A stretch of 6,596 nucleotides of DNA, taken from Alphaproteobacteria bacterium (GTDB lineage Bacteria; Pseudomonadota; Alphaproteobacteria; Sneathiellales; Sneathiellaceae). The DNA is taken from positions 1 to 6,596 of the forward strand of contig SBHH01000029.1 in the NCBI GenBank assembly GCA_006226265.1. Reading direction: 5' to 3'. The position numbers and the translations under genes were made by a program. Shown here piece by piece: positions 1 through 5,366 of this stretch (position 1 is its first letter; each line of letters opens with the position of its first letter). The notes under the pieces were generated by a model. That model ran no database searches and had not been told where the DNA came from. It saw nothing but the letters and a program-made list of their open reading frames with translations.

Positions 1-51
1 GATATGGGCGCTATGGCGCCAGTAGAAGACCATTTGAAAACTCCCGCTTGA
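1..51 (+). CDS. 3' end of an upstream gene (partial, unidentified)
   Basis: Frame 1 is open from the window edge to a TGA at 49-51 and gives the tail DMGAMAPVEDHLKTPA. The other two forward frames stop at 23-25 (TAG) and at 75-77 (TGA, inside the next gene), so this frame alone ends where an operon neighbour should. The stop lies 12 bases before the next start, and the ribosome binding site of that gene (AGGAGG, 54-59) follows directly. This suggests a co-transcribed gene, probably also acyl-CoA related given the MaoC pair, but 16 residues do not allow a family call. A small inverted repeat (GGCGC-TATG-GCGCC, 7-20) lies within it. Confidence 0.45.
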   Translation, partial: DMGAMAPVEDHLKTPA

Positions 52-63
52 AGAGGAGGGAAT

Positions 64-546
64 ATGACGCTGCTTGATCTCGACAATTTCGAAACCGACT
101 TCTGGAAGGATGTGGAGAAACGAAAAACCTGGGACGAGATTATCCCGGGGGAGCTTCGCGATACCCGCCCCGTGACCTTAAGCAAGGAAGTGATCGCCCG
201 CTACGCCCGCGGGGTGGGAGAGGATAACCCCCTCTATTTCGATGAGGATTATGCGAAAAGCACGATTTACGGCGGGATCATCGCGCCACCCTCGATTCAC
301 ATCCTGCTGATGTTCGCCTGCACGACGACGGAGGACTGGATGCGCTCCCCTGGCACGATCAATGCGGGGCAGAACTGGTCCTATCATGTGCCGATCCGCC
401 CCGGCGATACCATCACCATGCGGGGCACGGCGCTTGACCGTTTCATCAAAAAGGACCGGCTTTTTGCGGTTCATGAAAATACCTTCACCAATCAGCATGG
501 GGAGGTTGTCTGCACCGGTCGCGGCCAGACGATCCGCCCGGCGTAA
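64..546 (+). CDS. MaoC-like dehydratase subunit (FAS1-like N-terminal type), degenerate active site
   Basis: This 160-residue protein belongs to the MaoC/hot-dog superfamily, of the kind annotated as N-terminal MaoC or FAS1-like dehydratase domain. The family signature is at residues 53-63 (EDNPLYFDEDY), followed by YGGIIAPPS at 69-77; NWSYHVPIRPGD at 104-115 is the strand and turn usual in this fold. The length fits a single hot-dog domain. In (R)-enoyl-CoA hydratases the motif is D-x-N-P-x-H, with Asp and His catalytic (for example Aeromonas PhaJ). Here the aligned positions are Glu53 and Tyr58, so this chain is probably not catalytic by itself. The start is well set: AGGAGG at 54-59 is four bases from the ATG. 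The next gene, 12 bases on, encodes a MaoC protein with the intact motif, so I infer a heteromer like ChsH1-ChsH2 or HadA-HadB. The acyl-CoA substrate is unknown. Confidence 0.92.
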   Translation: MTLLDLDNFETDFWKDVEKRKTWDEIIPGELRDTRPVTLSKEVIARYARGVGEDNPLYFDEDYAKSTIYGGIIAPPSIHILLMFACTTTEDWMRSPGTINAGQNWSYHVPIRPGDTITMRGTALDRFIKKDRLFAVHENTFTNQHGEVVCTGRGQTIRPA

Positions 547-551
547 GGAGG
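545..551 (+). promoter_or_regulatory. Ribosome binding site overlapping the preceding stop codon
   Basis: AAGGAGG begins inside the TAA stop (544-546) of the first MaoC gene and lies seven bases before the ATG of the second. This strong, overlapping site fixes the second start and suggests translational coupling, as expected for two subunits made in equal amounts. Confidence 0.8.
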
Positions 552-558
552 GGTAGAC

Positions 559-1023
559 ATGAGCGCAAAGAAAGAATTTGAAAAGGTTGCGGTCGGCGAG
601 GTTATCACCGGCCGTCCCTTCACCGTCAGCCGCGACACCATCCAGGCCTTCGCCGATGCGTCGCTCGACTATAACCCGCTTCATTTCGACGATAATTATA
701 TGAGGAACAGCTTCGGCAAGACGCAGTTCGGCGGGGTTATCATGCACGGGATGCAGAATTTCGCGCTGATTTCCCGCACCCTGACCGACTGGCTGATCCC
801 GCGCGGCGGCTTTCACCGGCGGCTGGAGACGCGCTGGCTGAAACCCGTGCAGCTTGGCCATACCATCACGCCGGTCGCGAAGCTTTCCTCCAAAAAAGCG
901 ACGGAGAAAGGTTACTGGCTCCTCTTTGATATCGAGGTGACGAACCAGGACGGCATGCTGGTCGCCGCCGGAAATGCCATGGCGGAATTCCTGGATGTCC
1001 TGCCGGGCAAAAGACAGGCGTGA
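559..1023 (+). CDS. MaoC family (R)-specific enoyl-CoA hydratase/dehydratase subunit, intact active site
   Basis: This 154-residue MaoC protein has a single hot-dog domain. Residues 37-42 read DYNPLH, the D-x-N-P-x-H motif that supplies the catalytic Asp and His of (R)-specific enoyl-CoA hydratases. FGGVIMHGM at 57-65 matches the conserved segment after the hot-dog helix (usually FGGVIAHGM). The second half (LETRWLKPVQLGHTI, 89-103) fits the strand-turn-strand before the C-terminal sheet. The expected chemistry is hydration of a trans-2-enoyl-CoA, or the reverse dehydration, in the cytoplasm. The gene follows its degenerate partner by 12 bases with an overlapping ribosome binding site. I infer that this chain gives the catalytic residues and the first chain widens or shapes the acyl pocket, as in known two-chain MaoC enzymes. 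The pathway (fatty acid, sterol side chain, 2-methyl or hydroxy acyl-CoA) cannot be read from the window. Confidence 0.95.
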   Translation: MSAKKEFEKVAVGEVITGRPFTVSRDTIQAFADASLDYNPLHFDDNYMRNSFGKTQFGGVIMHGMQNFALISRTLTDWLIPRGGFHRRLETRWLKPVQLGHTITPVAKLSSKKATEKGYWLLFDIEVTNQDGMLVAAGNAMAEFLDVLPGKRQA

Positions 1024-1024
1024 A

Positions 1025-1564
1025 TTATTCCGGCGCCGGATGGGCGTCGAAAAGCGCCTTGAAATGCGTGAAATTGAGCGCGTTGGCATCCTCGCGGGGG
1101 GAGGTTTGATCGTCGATCCGGCTTTTTAAATCCGGATCGGCCCCGCGTTTCAGAAGGAGTTGGGCCGCCGGGAGGTCGCGCTGCCAGACCGCATAATGAA
1201 GCGGCGTCCAGTCATTGATGCCGCGCTGATGGATATCCGCGCCCCGATCGAGCAGAAGCGCCATCAGATCATATTTATCCTCCCGGTCCGTATCCATCAG
1301 GGTGAAAATCGCGGGATATCCGTCATCGGCGCTATAATTCACATCGGCGCCCGCCTCCAGCAATTCATGGATCAGATGCGCCGGGCTCCAGCAGAAAGCA
1401 TAGTCGAGCGGCGTTCCGCCACAGCCAAGCTCGAATGGCTGAACGCAATTGGGAAAATCCGCCAGATTGCCCAGAATTTCGCGAATGGCCGCAAGATCCC
1501 CCGCCCGATAGGCCTCATCCAGGGCAATGCCGCGTTTCCGAATATCCTCTGCAAGCTCCATCAT
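1025..1564 (-). CDS. Ankyrin-repeat protein
   Basis: This 179-residue protein has about three ankyrin repeats: near 49-77 (GGTPLDYAF... ending LLEAGADVN), 82-112 (ending LLLDRGADIH) and 117-146 (NDWTPLHYAV... ending LLLKRGADPD), after a helical, degenerate N-terminal unit around 14-47. The TPLHYA and GAD(V/I/P) signatures are clear in the last repeat. No signal peptide, membrane segment or enzymatic domain is visible, so it is probably a cytoplasmic protein-binding scaffold with an unknown partner. Two ATG codons are adjacent (1564 and 1561); no strong Shine-Dalgarno sequence decides between them. It follows the VOC gene by 51 bases on the same strand and may be the last gene of that operon. 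Its stop codon is one base from the stop of the convergent MaoC gene, so no separate terminator fits between them. Confidence 0.9.
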   Translation of the reverse strand: MMELAEDIRKRGIALDEAYRAGDLAAIREILGNLADFPNCVQPFELGCGGTPLDYAFCWSPAHLIHELLEAGADVNYSADDGYPAIFTLMDTDREDKYDLMALLLDRGADIHQRGINDWTPLHYAVWQRDLPAAQLLLKRGADPDLKSRIDDQTSPREDANALNFTHFKALFDAHPAPE

Positions 1565-1615
1565 GGCCTAATTCTAGCAAAAAAGCCGGATTTCCCCATC
1601 AAAATTATGTATTTC

Positions 1616-1966
1616 TTATAAATGCGCGAGAATATTGAGGAGGCGGCCGAAGGGGTCGCGAACGTAGAAGCGCCTGACGCCCCAGGGTTCCTCCGCCGGG
1701 CCATATTCTATTTTTACCCCCGCCTTTTGAAGGGTGGCGAGTGTCTTGTCGAGATCATCGACCTCGATGGAAAGATCGGGCTCGGGCGTGCCGGAGCCGC
1801 CCTCGCTCATGAAGCTGATTTGCGGGGTTTGCGCATCAATCCCTTTCAAGGTGACGATCCAGCCCATATCCATGGCGATTTCCATGCCGAGAAGATCGCA
1901 ATAGAAGGCCTTCGCCTTCTCCATATCCTTGGTATCGATATTGGGAACAACGCGTTTGACGGCCAT
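1616..1966 (-). CDS. VOC superfamily protein (glyoxalase/bleomycin-resistance fold)
   Basis: I prefer the start MAVKRVVPNI (116 residues), whose ATG lies seven bases after the stop of the preceding gene; an ATG at 1984 would add six residues but overlap that gene by 11 bases. The fold shows in the first beta-alpha unit (VKRVVPNIDTKDMEKAKAFY, 3-22, then DLLGMEIAMD) and in the closing unit (GVRRFYVRDPFGRLLNIL, 96-113), with a middle linker SIEVDDLDKTLATLQKAGVK. Members bind small molecules, often through a metal held by His/Glu residues. The usual first-strand ligand position is occupied by Pro-Asn, and the closing Glu of the common DP(D)GN-x-x-E motif is Asn111, so a classical metal centre is doubtful. 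It could be a ligand-binding or resistance-type member. It directly follows the oxygenase-like gene, which suggests shared regulation. Substrate unknown. Confidence 0.87.
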   Translation of the reverse strand: MAVKRVVPNIDTKDMEKAKAFYCDLLGMEIAMDMGWIVTLKGIDAQTPQISFMSEGGSGTPEPDLSIEVDDLDKTLATLQKAGVKIEYGPAEEPWGVRRFYVRDPFGRLLNILAHL

Positions 1967-1973
1967 AAGGGAC

Positions 1974-2951
1974 TTACTCTGCACTTTCCGGGGTATAGAT
2001 GCGGGTGATGACCTCTTTCCAGGCGGCGTCTTCCGCGAAGTCGGCGGGTTTCGTGACGTCTATCCCGCGCGCCGACAGGTCATCGCAGAAAATCTCGGCA
2101 ATGAGGTCATTATTCAAATCGCGGCTGTGATCATCGAAAGCAGCGGCGGTGGCCTCGTCCTTGAAGCAATAGCCCTTCCAGAGCACTGAAAGTCGTACGG
2201 TTCTATAATCGAGCAGGGCGACCTCGCGTCCCTCGTCGGTCACGCGCCAGCGATGATCAGGGGTGAGTTCCAGCTTCGCATCATGGCCGAGATCGTCATA
2301 GAGGTGGCGCTCCGATGCCGGGCCGACGCTGCCAACCCGGTGCCACATATATTCGTTATCGGCGAGTACGGCGGCATTGCTGTAGGGGGGCTTTTCGGTG
2401 CACGAAGGATGCTTCCGCCCCTCCGGCCAATATTCAAATTCCCCGCCTTCGCCGTCATAAAACCAGGTGATGGCCGAGGCGACGGGGATCGCCCAGTCAT
2501 GGAAAAGGCCGGAATAGCCCATCGGCGCGAGCATCCAGCTCGGCACCTCCCGGTTCTGGGCACCCCGGAAGAAGGGGAGGTCCTGATGCGCCGGAAGCCC
2601 TTCGGCGGGCAGGTTGAGGTTTGTCATCATGGCGACGGGGCGGATCACTTCCGCTTGAAAGGACTGCTTCGCCGCCTCGATAAAGCGGGTATTCTCGAAA
2701 AAAGGTTCGGCCCCCTCGAACACTACCTTGCCGCCCAGGGCCCAGAAATTCCGGAACCATCCGCCCGATGTCTCCCCCTTGTTCCGGTGCACGGCGGAAA
2801 GGGTCTTATAGGGTGCGCCCTTATGGATGAGGGCGACAACCGCCTCCGGATCATCGAAGGCGCGGTCGAGCCTGACAGGCGGGGCCAGCTGCGTGCGGGT
2901 ACGGCGGGCGTGATCGGGCGGGGCAAGATCGGCAGGGGATGAAAGGCTCAT
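1974..2951 (-). CDS. Uncharacterised protein resembling 2-oxoglutarate/Fe(II)-dependent oxygenases
   Basis: This 325-residue protein is not one I can name. What points to a double-stranded beta-helix 2-oxoglutarate/Fe(II) oxygenase is an ordered set of residues: His122-Gln-Asp124 in GLPAHQDLPFFRG (the H-x-D metal pair), GGEFEYWPEG at 169-178 (similar to the GGEL strand of such enzymes), His204 in EYMWHRVGSVG (distal metal His) and Arg253 in YRTVRLSVLWKGY (possible 2-oxoglutarate salt bridge; Arg250 is an alternative). WFRNFWALGGK (65-75) and NLNLPAEGLP (111-120) look like conserved core. There is no signal peptide or membrane helix, so it is probably cytoplasmic. The start is supported by AAGGA about 9 bases upstream on the minus strand. 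It lies 75 bases after the MFS gene and 7 bases before the VOC gene, so a small-molecule modification or export role is possible. The enzyme class is inference; the coding call is firm. Confidence 0.85.
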   Translation of the reverse strand: MSLSSPADLAPPDHARRTRTQLAPPVRLDRAFDDPEAVVALIHKGAPYKTLSAVHRNKGETSGGWFRNFWALGGKVVFEGAEPFFENTRFIEAAKQSFQAEVIRPVAMMTNLNLPAEGLPAHQDLPFFRGAQNREVPSWMLAPMGYSGLFHDWAIPVASAITWFYDGEGGEFEYWPEGRKHPSCTEKPPYSNAAVLADNEYMWHRVGSVGPASERHLYDDLGHDAKLELTPDHRWRVTDEGREVALLDYRTVRLSVLWKGYCFKDEATAAAFDDHSRDLNNDLIAEIFCDDLSARGIDVTKPADFAEDAAWKEVITRIYTPESAE

Positions 2952-3026
2952 GAGCTTTTTCCTTTTTTCCCTAATATGCCACAGCTTTCGGGGCCGGGCA
3001 AATATCGCGGACGGCGCGATGCCGGT

Positions 3027-4259
3027 TTATTCCGCAGGCGAAATACCGGCCTCCGCCGGGTTGGCAATCTCGCGCCGGACGCGGCCCGGCAGGACGAGGG
3101 CGGCAAGGGCGATTAGTGCCGCGACCAACGCCACCACCGTGATCACGCCCGAAAAGCCCGCGCCATGCTCCAGTATGAAGCGCGCCGCCATCAGTGAGAG
3201 CGCGCCGATCACCAGATTGAGCATCAGCTTGCCCGCCATCACCTTGGTTCGCCAGGCATCGGGTACATAGCGCGAAATGACCGTGTCAGTGATCGGGATC
3301 TGCCCGAAGACGAAGGCCATGGCCAGCAGGGTCGTGAAGAAGAGCGCATAGTTGCTCTGGAGCGCCATGGCGCCAATCAGAAGCGGCTGCGCGAGCGCGA
3401 TGGAAAAGAGGACAGGCTTCACCCGGTATTTGTCAATCATTCGACCGACCACGAGCTGGGCAAAGGCCGCGGCGGCATAAACCACGGCGGCGAGGATGCC
3501 GGTCGTCGCCACGTCATGGGTGATGTCAGGCAGGCTCACCTCGAACATGCGGGGGATGATGAAGGTCATGGTGCCGAAGACAAATCCGCCAGCGGAAGTG
3601 ACGAGCGCAATGGCAACAAGGGCGCGTTTCCAGCCCGGCATGAAGCCGACAATCTCCTTCTCTCCGGCCGGGGCTTCGGGTGCCTTTGCGCCGGTCCTTT
3701 TAACAAAAATCGCATATCCGATGCCGAACAGGATTGCGCCAATGCCGGGCAGGATGAAGGCGAGCTGCCAATTATAACTCGCGAGGATAAAGCCGGTGAT
3801 GAGCGGGGCGGCCGCGACGCCCATATTGCCCCAGACCCCATTCACGCCGACGCGCCAGCCGACCTTGCCGCCGCCCTGCACCACCATGGCGATGCCAACC
3901 GGATGATAGATGGAGGCAAAAAGCCCGATAGCCGCGAGGCCGCAGGCGATCTGCAGCGGGCTGGTCGCGAAAGAGGTGGTAATCGCGGAAAGGCCGATGC
4001 CGACGAAAAAGACTGTCATCATCGCGTTGCGGTTCCATTTGTCGGCAATCCAGGCGGCGAGCGGCGCGCCCGCGCCAAACAGGATCAGCGACGGAATGCC
4101 GTAAGGGATCATCTCCGCATAGGCGCCGTCTTTTGCAAGGCCGAAGGCGAGACCGGCGCTGAAGGCGGCTTTTGCAAAAATCAGCATGAAAAGGTGATCG
4201 GTGAAATGGCCGACATTGAGAAAGGTAAATCGCATCTGCTGACGGGTCACGGATTTCAT
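3027..4259 (-). CDS. Major facilitator superfamily (MFS) transporter
   Basis: From the ATG at 4259 this is 410 residues, the usual size for a 12-helix MFS permease. Hydrophobic segments lie roughly at 11-40, 52-72, 81-99, 103-127, 139-162, 166-186, then after a polar loop (187-210) at 212-237, 249-273, 283-301, 305-325, 342-364 and 369-391. The loop after helix 2 carries a motif A relative (GAPLAAWIADKWNRN, 64-78). SIYHPVGIAMV at 116-126 resembles a segment in fosmidomycin-resistance-like MFS proteins, which are proton-driven exporters; this link is suggestive only. Substrate and direction are unknown. It acts in the inner membrane and heads the possible operon with the oxygenase-like and VOC genes. 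The start is uncertain: GAGG abuts this ATG, a GTG at 4250 is better spaced from it, and an in-frame TTG at 4325 would add 22 residues without a visible ribosome binding site. Confidence 0.9.
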   Translation of the reverse strand: MKSVTRQQMRFTFLNVGHFTDHLFMLIFAKAAFSAGLAFGLAKDGAYAEMIPYGIPSLILFGAGAPLAAWIADKWNRNAMMTVFFVGIGLSAITTSFATSPLQIACGLAAIGLFASIYHPVGIAMVVQGGGKVGWRVGVNGVWGNMGVAAAPLITGFILASYNWQLAFILPGIGAILFGIGYAIFVKRTGAKAPEAPAGEKEIVGFMPGWKRALVAIALVTSAGGFVFGTMTFIIPRMFEVSLPDITHDVATTGILAAVVYAAAAFAQLVVGRMIDKYRVKPVLFSIALAQPLLIGAMALQSNYALFFTTLLAMAFVFGQIPITDTVISRYVPDAWRTKVMAGKLMLNLVIGALSLMAARFILEHGAGFSGVITVVALVAALIALAALVLPGRVRREIANPAEAGISPAE

Positions 4260-4335
4260 CCTCGTTGGGCGGGGCGGCTTGGCGATGGACGCTTCCCGCG
4301 CTTTATTATCATTCAAAATTAGCAAATTACGGGAT

Positions 4336-4374
4336 GCCTGTCACAGGCCAATTCGCGAAATTGGGGTGGTCCAC
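4336..4374. repeat. Three adjacent inverted repeats upstream of the MFS gene
   Basis: Three dyads lie one after another: GCCTG-tca-CAGGC (4336-4348), CCAATT-cgcga-AATTGG (4348-4364, with TTCGCGAA at its centre) and GTGG-t-CCAC (4366-4374). A fourth, longer dyad follows at 4376-4406. They occupy the divergent space between the MFS gene and the riboswitch. They could be operators or fold as hairpins in a leader transcript. No clean sigma-70 promoter pair is visible; on the minus strand GATAAT (4310-4305) is the best -10-like hexamer for the MFS gene, without a good -35. Confidence 0.5.
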
Positions 4375-4375
4375 T

Positions 4376-4406
4376 TCAAAAATGCTTAAAATAAAGGCAT
4401 TTTTGA
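4376..4406. promoter_or_regulatory. 10-base perfect inverted repeat overlapping divergent -35-like TTGA motifs
   Basis: The arms TCAAAAATGC (4376-4385) and GCATTTTTGA (4397-4406) are perfect inverted copies around an 11-base AT-rich centre. Each arm ends in TTGA read outward: TTGACG (4403-4408) on the plus strand towards thiM and TTGAAG on the minus strand towards the MFS gene. This placement fits an operator shared by divergent promoters. I cannot find matching -10 boxes at ideal spacing on either strand, so promoter activity is tentative. The run of five T after each arm also resembles a bidirectional terminator, but no gene ends here. Confidence 0.4.
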
Positions 4407-4471
4407 CGATTGAAGCGGCGGATTTCAGGAATTTTCATTGCAAGCCCCTTCAAAAGTTCTAAACTGACAGA

Positions 4472-4560
4472 GCTCATCGGGGTGCCCTTCAAGGGGCTGA
4501 GAGGCAGGGATGCCGACCCGTAGAACCTGATCCGGTTAGAACCGGCGGAGGGAATTGAGG
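4472..4560 (+). promoter_or_regulatory. TPP riboswitch (THI box) aptamer
   Basis: The conserved THI-box blocks occur in order: GGGGTGCCC (4479-4487), CTGAGA (4497-4502), ACCCGTAGAACCTGATC (4516-4532) and CGGAGGGAA (4546-4554). The hairpin with the CCGG-TTAGAA-CCGG helix is at 4532-4545, a short CCC/GGG hairpin sits before CTGAGA, and CTCA (4473-4476) can pair with TGAG (4556-4559) to close the outer helix. These aptamers bind thiamine pyrophosphate and switch off thiamine synthesis and uptake genes. It lies 63 bases before thiM, which confirms the assignment. The gap of bases 4560-4587 links it to the expression hairpin described next. Confidence 0.96.
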
Positions 4561-4587
4561 CCCGAACATCCCGAGACGCGGCCCGCT

Positions 4588-4621
4588 TTCTCTCTTGCCG
4601 AACGTGGAAGAGAGAATTTTT
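4588..4621 (+). terminator. Riboswitch expression platform: hairpin with T-tract that also covers the thiM ribosome binding site
   Basis: TTCTCTCTT (4588-4596) and AAGAGAGAA (4608-4616) are perfect 9-base arms, followed at once by five T (4617-4621) and then, after one base, the thiM ATG. CC (4598-4599) and GG (4606-4607) can add pairs inside the loop. The right arm holds the only Shine-Dalgarno-like sequence for thiM (GGAAGAGAG, 4606-4614). The hairpin can therefore stop transcription, block ribosome binding, or both. The left arm can alternatively pair with 4547-4554 of the aptamer. Confidence 0.75.
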
Positions 4622-4622
4622 A

Positions 4623-5366
4623 ATGCCTGAAATGTCCGTCACGGCCCGCCTTCGTGCGATTGGGGAAGAGCGCCCCGCCGTTCATTGCCTCACCAATACG
4701 GTGGTGCAGGGCCTGACGGCGAATATGCTGCTGGCCGTGGGCGCTATTCCTTCCATGTCCGCCGATATCCGCGAAATCCGCGATTTCGTGAAAGGTGCTG
4801 CGGCGCTTCTCGTCAATCTCGGCACGCTCGATGCCGCACGGATCGAGGCGAATGCCGCCGCTATCGAGACTGCAACCGCCAACAACATTCCCTGGATCCT
4901 TGATCCCGTGCTGATCGACCGGGCAGCAGCGCGCTGCAGGACGGCGAAGGAGCTGATGCGCCTTCGTCCTGCGCTTATTCGGGGGAATGCGGGCGAAATT
5001 GCGATGCTGGCGGCGGATGCGAAGACTCTCGCGCAAAAGACGGGCGCCATCGTCGCCGTCACCGGCGCAACCGACTATGTTACGGACGGGACATGTGAAA
5101 TCACGCTCGAAGGCGGGCATATGCTGATGAGCCGGGTGACCGGCATCGGTTGCGCAGGGACGGCGCTTTTGGGGGCCTTCTGCGGCGTTACGGAGAGGGC
5201 AGACTATCTCAATGCAACGGCGGCGGGGCTCCAATTGCTGGGATCGGCCGGGGAGCTGGCGGCGCGGGATGTCGCAGGGCCCGGAACTTTTGCGGCCCGG
5301 CTTCTCGATGAAATTTTTAAAGCGGGCAAGGCTAGCCTGCAAAATTCAAGGAAAGACAATGACTGA
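4623..5366 (+). CDS. thiM: Hydroxyethylthiazole kinase (ThiM)
   Basis: This 247-residue protein phosphorylates 4-methyl-5-(2-hydroxyethyl)thiazole with ATP, giving the thiazole phosphate that ThiE joins to the pyrimidine; it is a cytoplasmic thiamine salvage enzyme of the ribokinase-like fold. Signatures in order: VHCLTNTVVQGLTANMLLAVGAIPSM (20-45), LVNLGTLD (63-70), IPWILDPV (89-96), IRGNAGEI (119-126), AVTGATDYVTDG (145-156) and VTGIGCAG (172-179), with the conserved Cys177 where the family usually has VTGTGC. After DPV the common GVGAT stretch is replaced by LIDRAAARC, a variant I believe occurs in alphaproteobacteria. Expression is set by the TPP riboswitch and hairpin directly upstream. 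The last eight bases overlap the TRAP gene, whose ribosome binding site lies inside thiM. No thiE or thiD is in the window. Confidence 0.95.
   Translation: MPEMSVTARLRAIGEERPAVHCLTNTVVQGLTANMLLAVGAIPSMSADIREIRDFVKGAAALLVNLGTLDAARIEANAAAIETATANNIPWILDPVLIDRAAARCRTAKELMRLRPALIRGNAGEIAMLAADAKTLAQKTGAIVAVTGATDYVTDGTCEITLEGGHMLMSRVTGIGCAGTALLGAFCGVTERADYLNATAAGLQLLGSAGELAARDVAGPGTFAARLLDEIFKAGKASLQNSRKDND
5348..5351 (+). promoter_or_regulatory. Ribosome binding site of the TRAP gene inside thiM
   Basis: AAGG (in AAGGAAAG, 5348-5355) lies seven bases before the ATG at 5359, within the last thiM codons. It decides the start at 5359 over the longer in-frame extension reaching back to 5212, and puts a Tat signal at the very N-terminus as expected. 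Confidence 0.7.

Noticed and set aside
7..20. GGCGC-TATG-GCGCC hairpin as a terminator or regulator before the first MaoC gene
   Set aside because: It lies within an open reading frame that ends at 51, has no T-tract and precedes a tightly coupled gene.
178..1089. Long open frame on the minus strand across both MaoC genes
   Set aside because: It is antisense to two proteins with clear family motifs and its translation is rich in Arg with no recognisable domain; open frames opposite real genes are common in GC-rich DNA.
1565..1615. Separate promoter for the ankyrin gene (TTGATG and TAGAAT on the minus strand)
   Set aside because: The spacing is about 20 bases and would leave a leader of only a few bases with no ribosome binding site.
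3516..4322. Long plus-strand open frame opposite the MFS gene
   Set aside because: Its product is polar and low in hydrophobic residues, as expected from the complement of membrane-helix codons, and the minus strand is a clear 12-helix transporter.
4620..5342. Minus-strand open frame opposite thiM
   Set aside because: ThiM motifs and the riboswitch establish the plus strand; the antisense product is Arg/His-rich without motifs.
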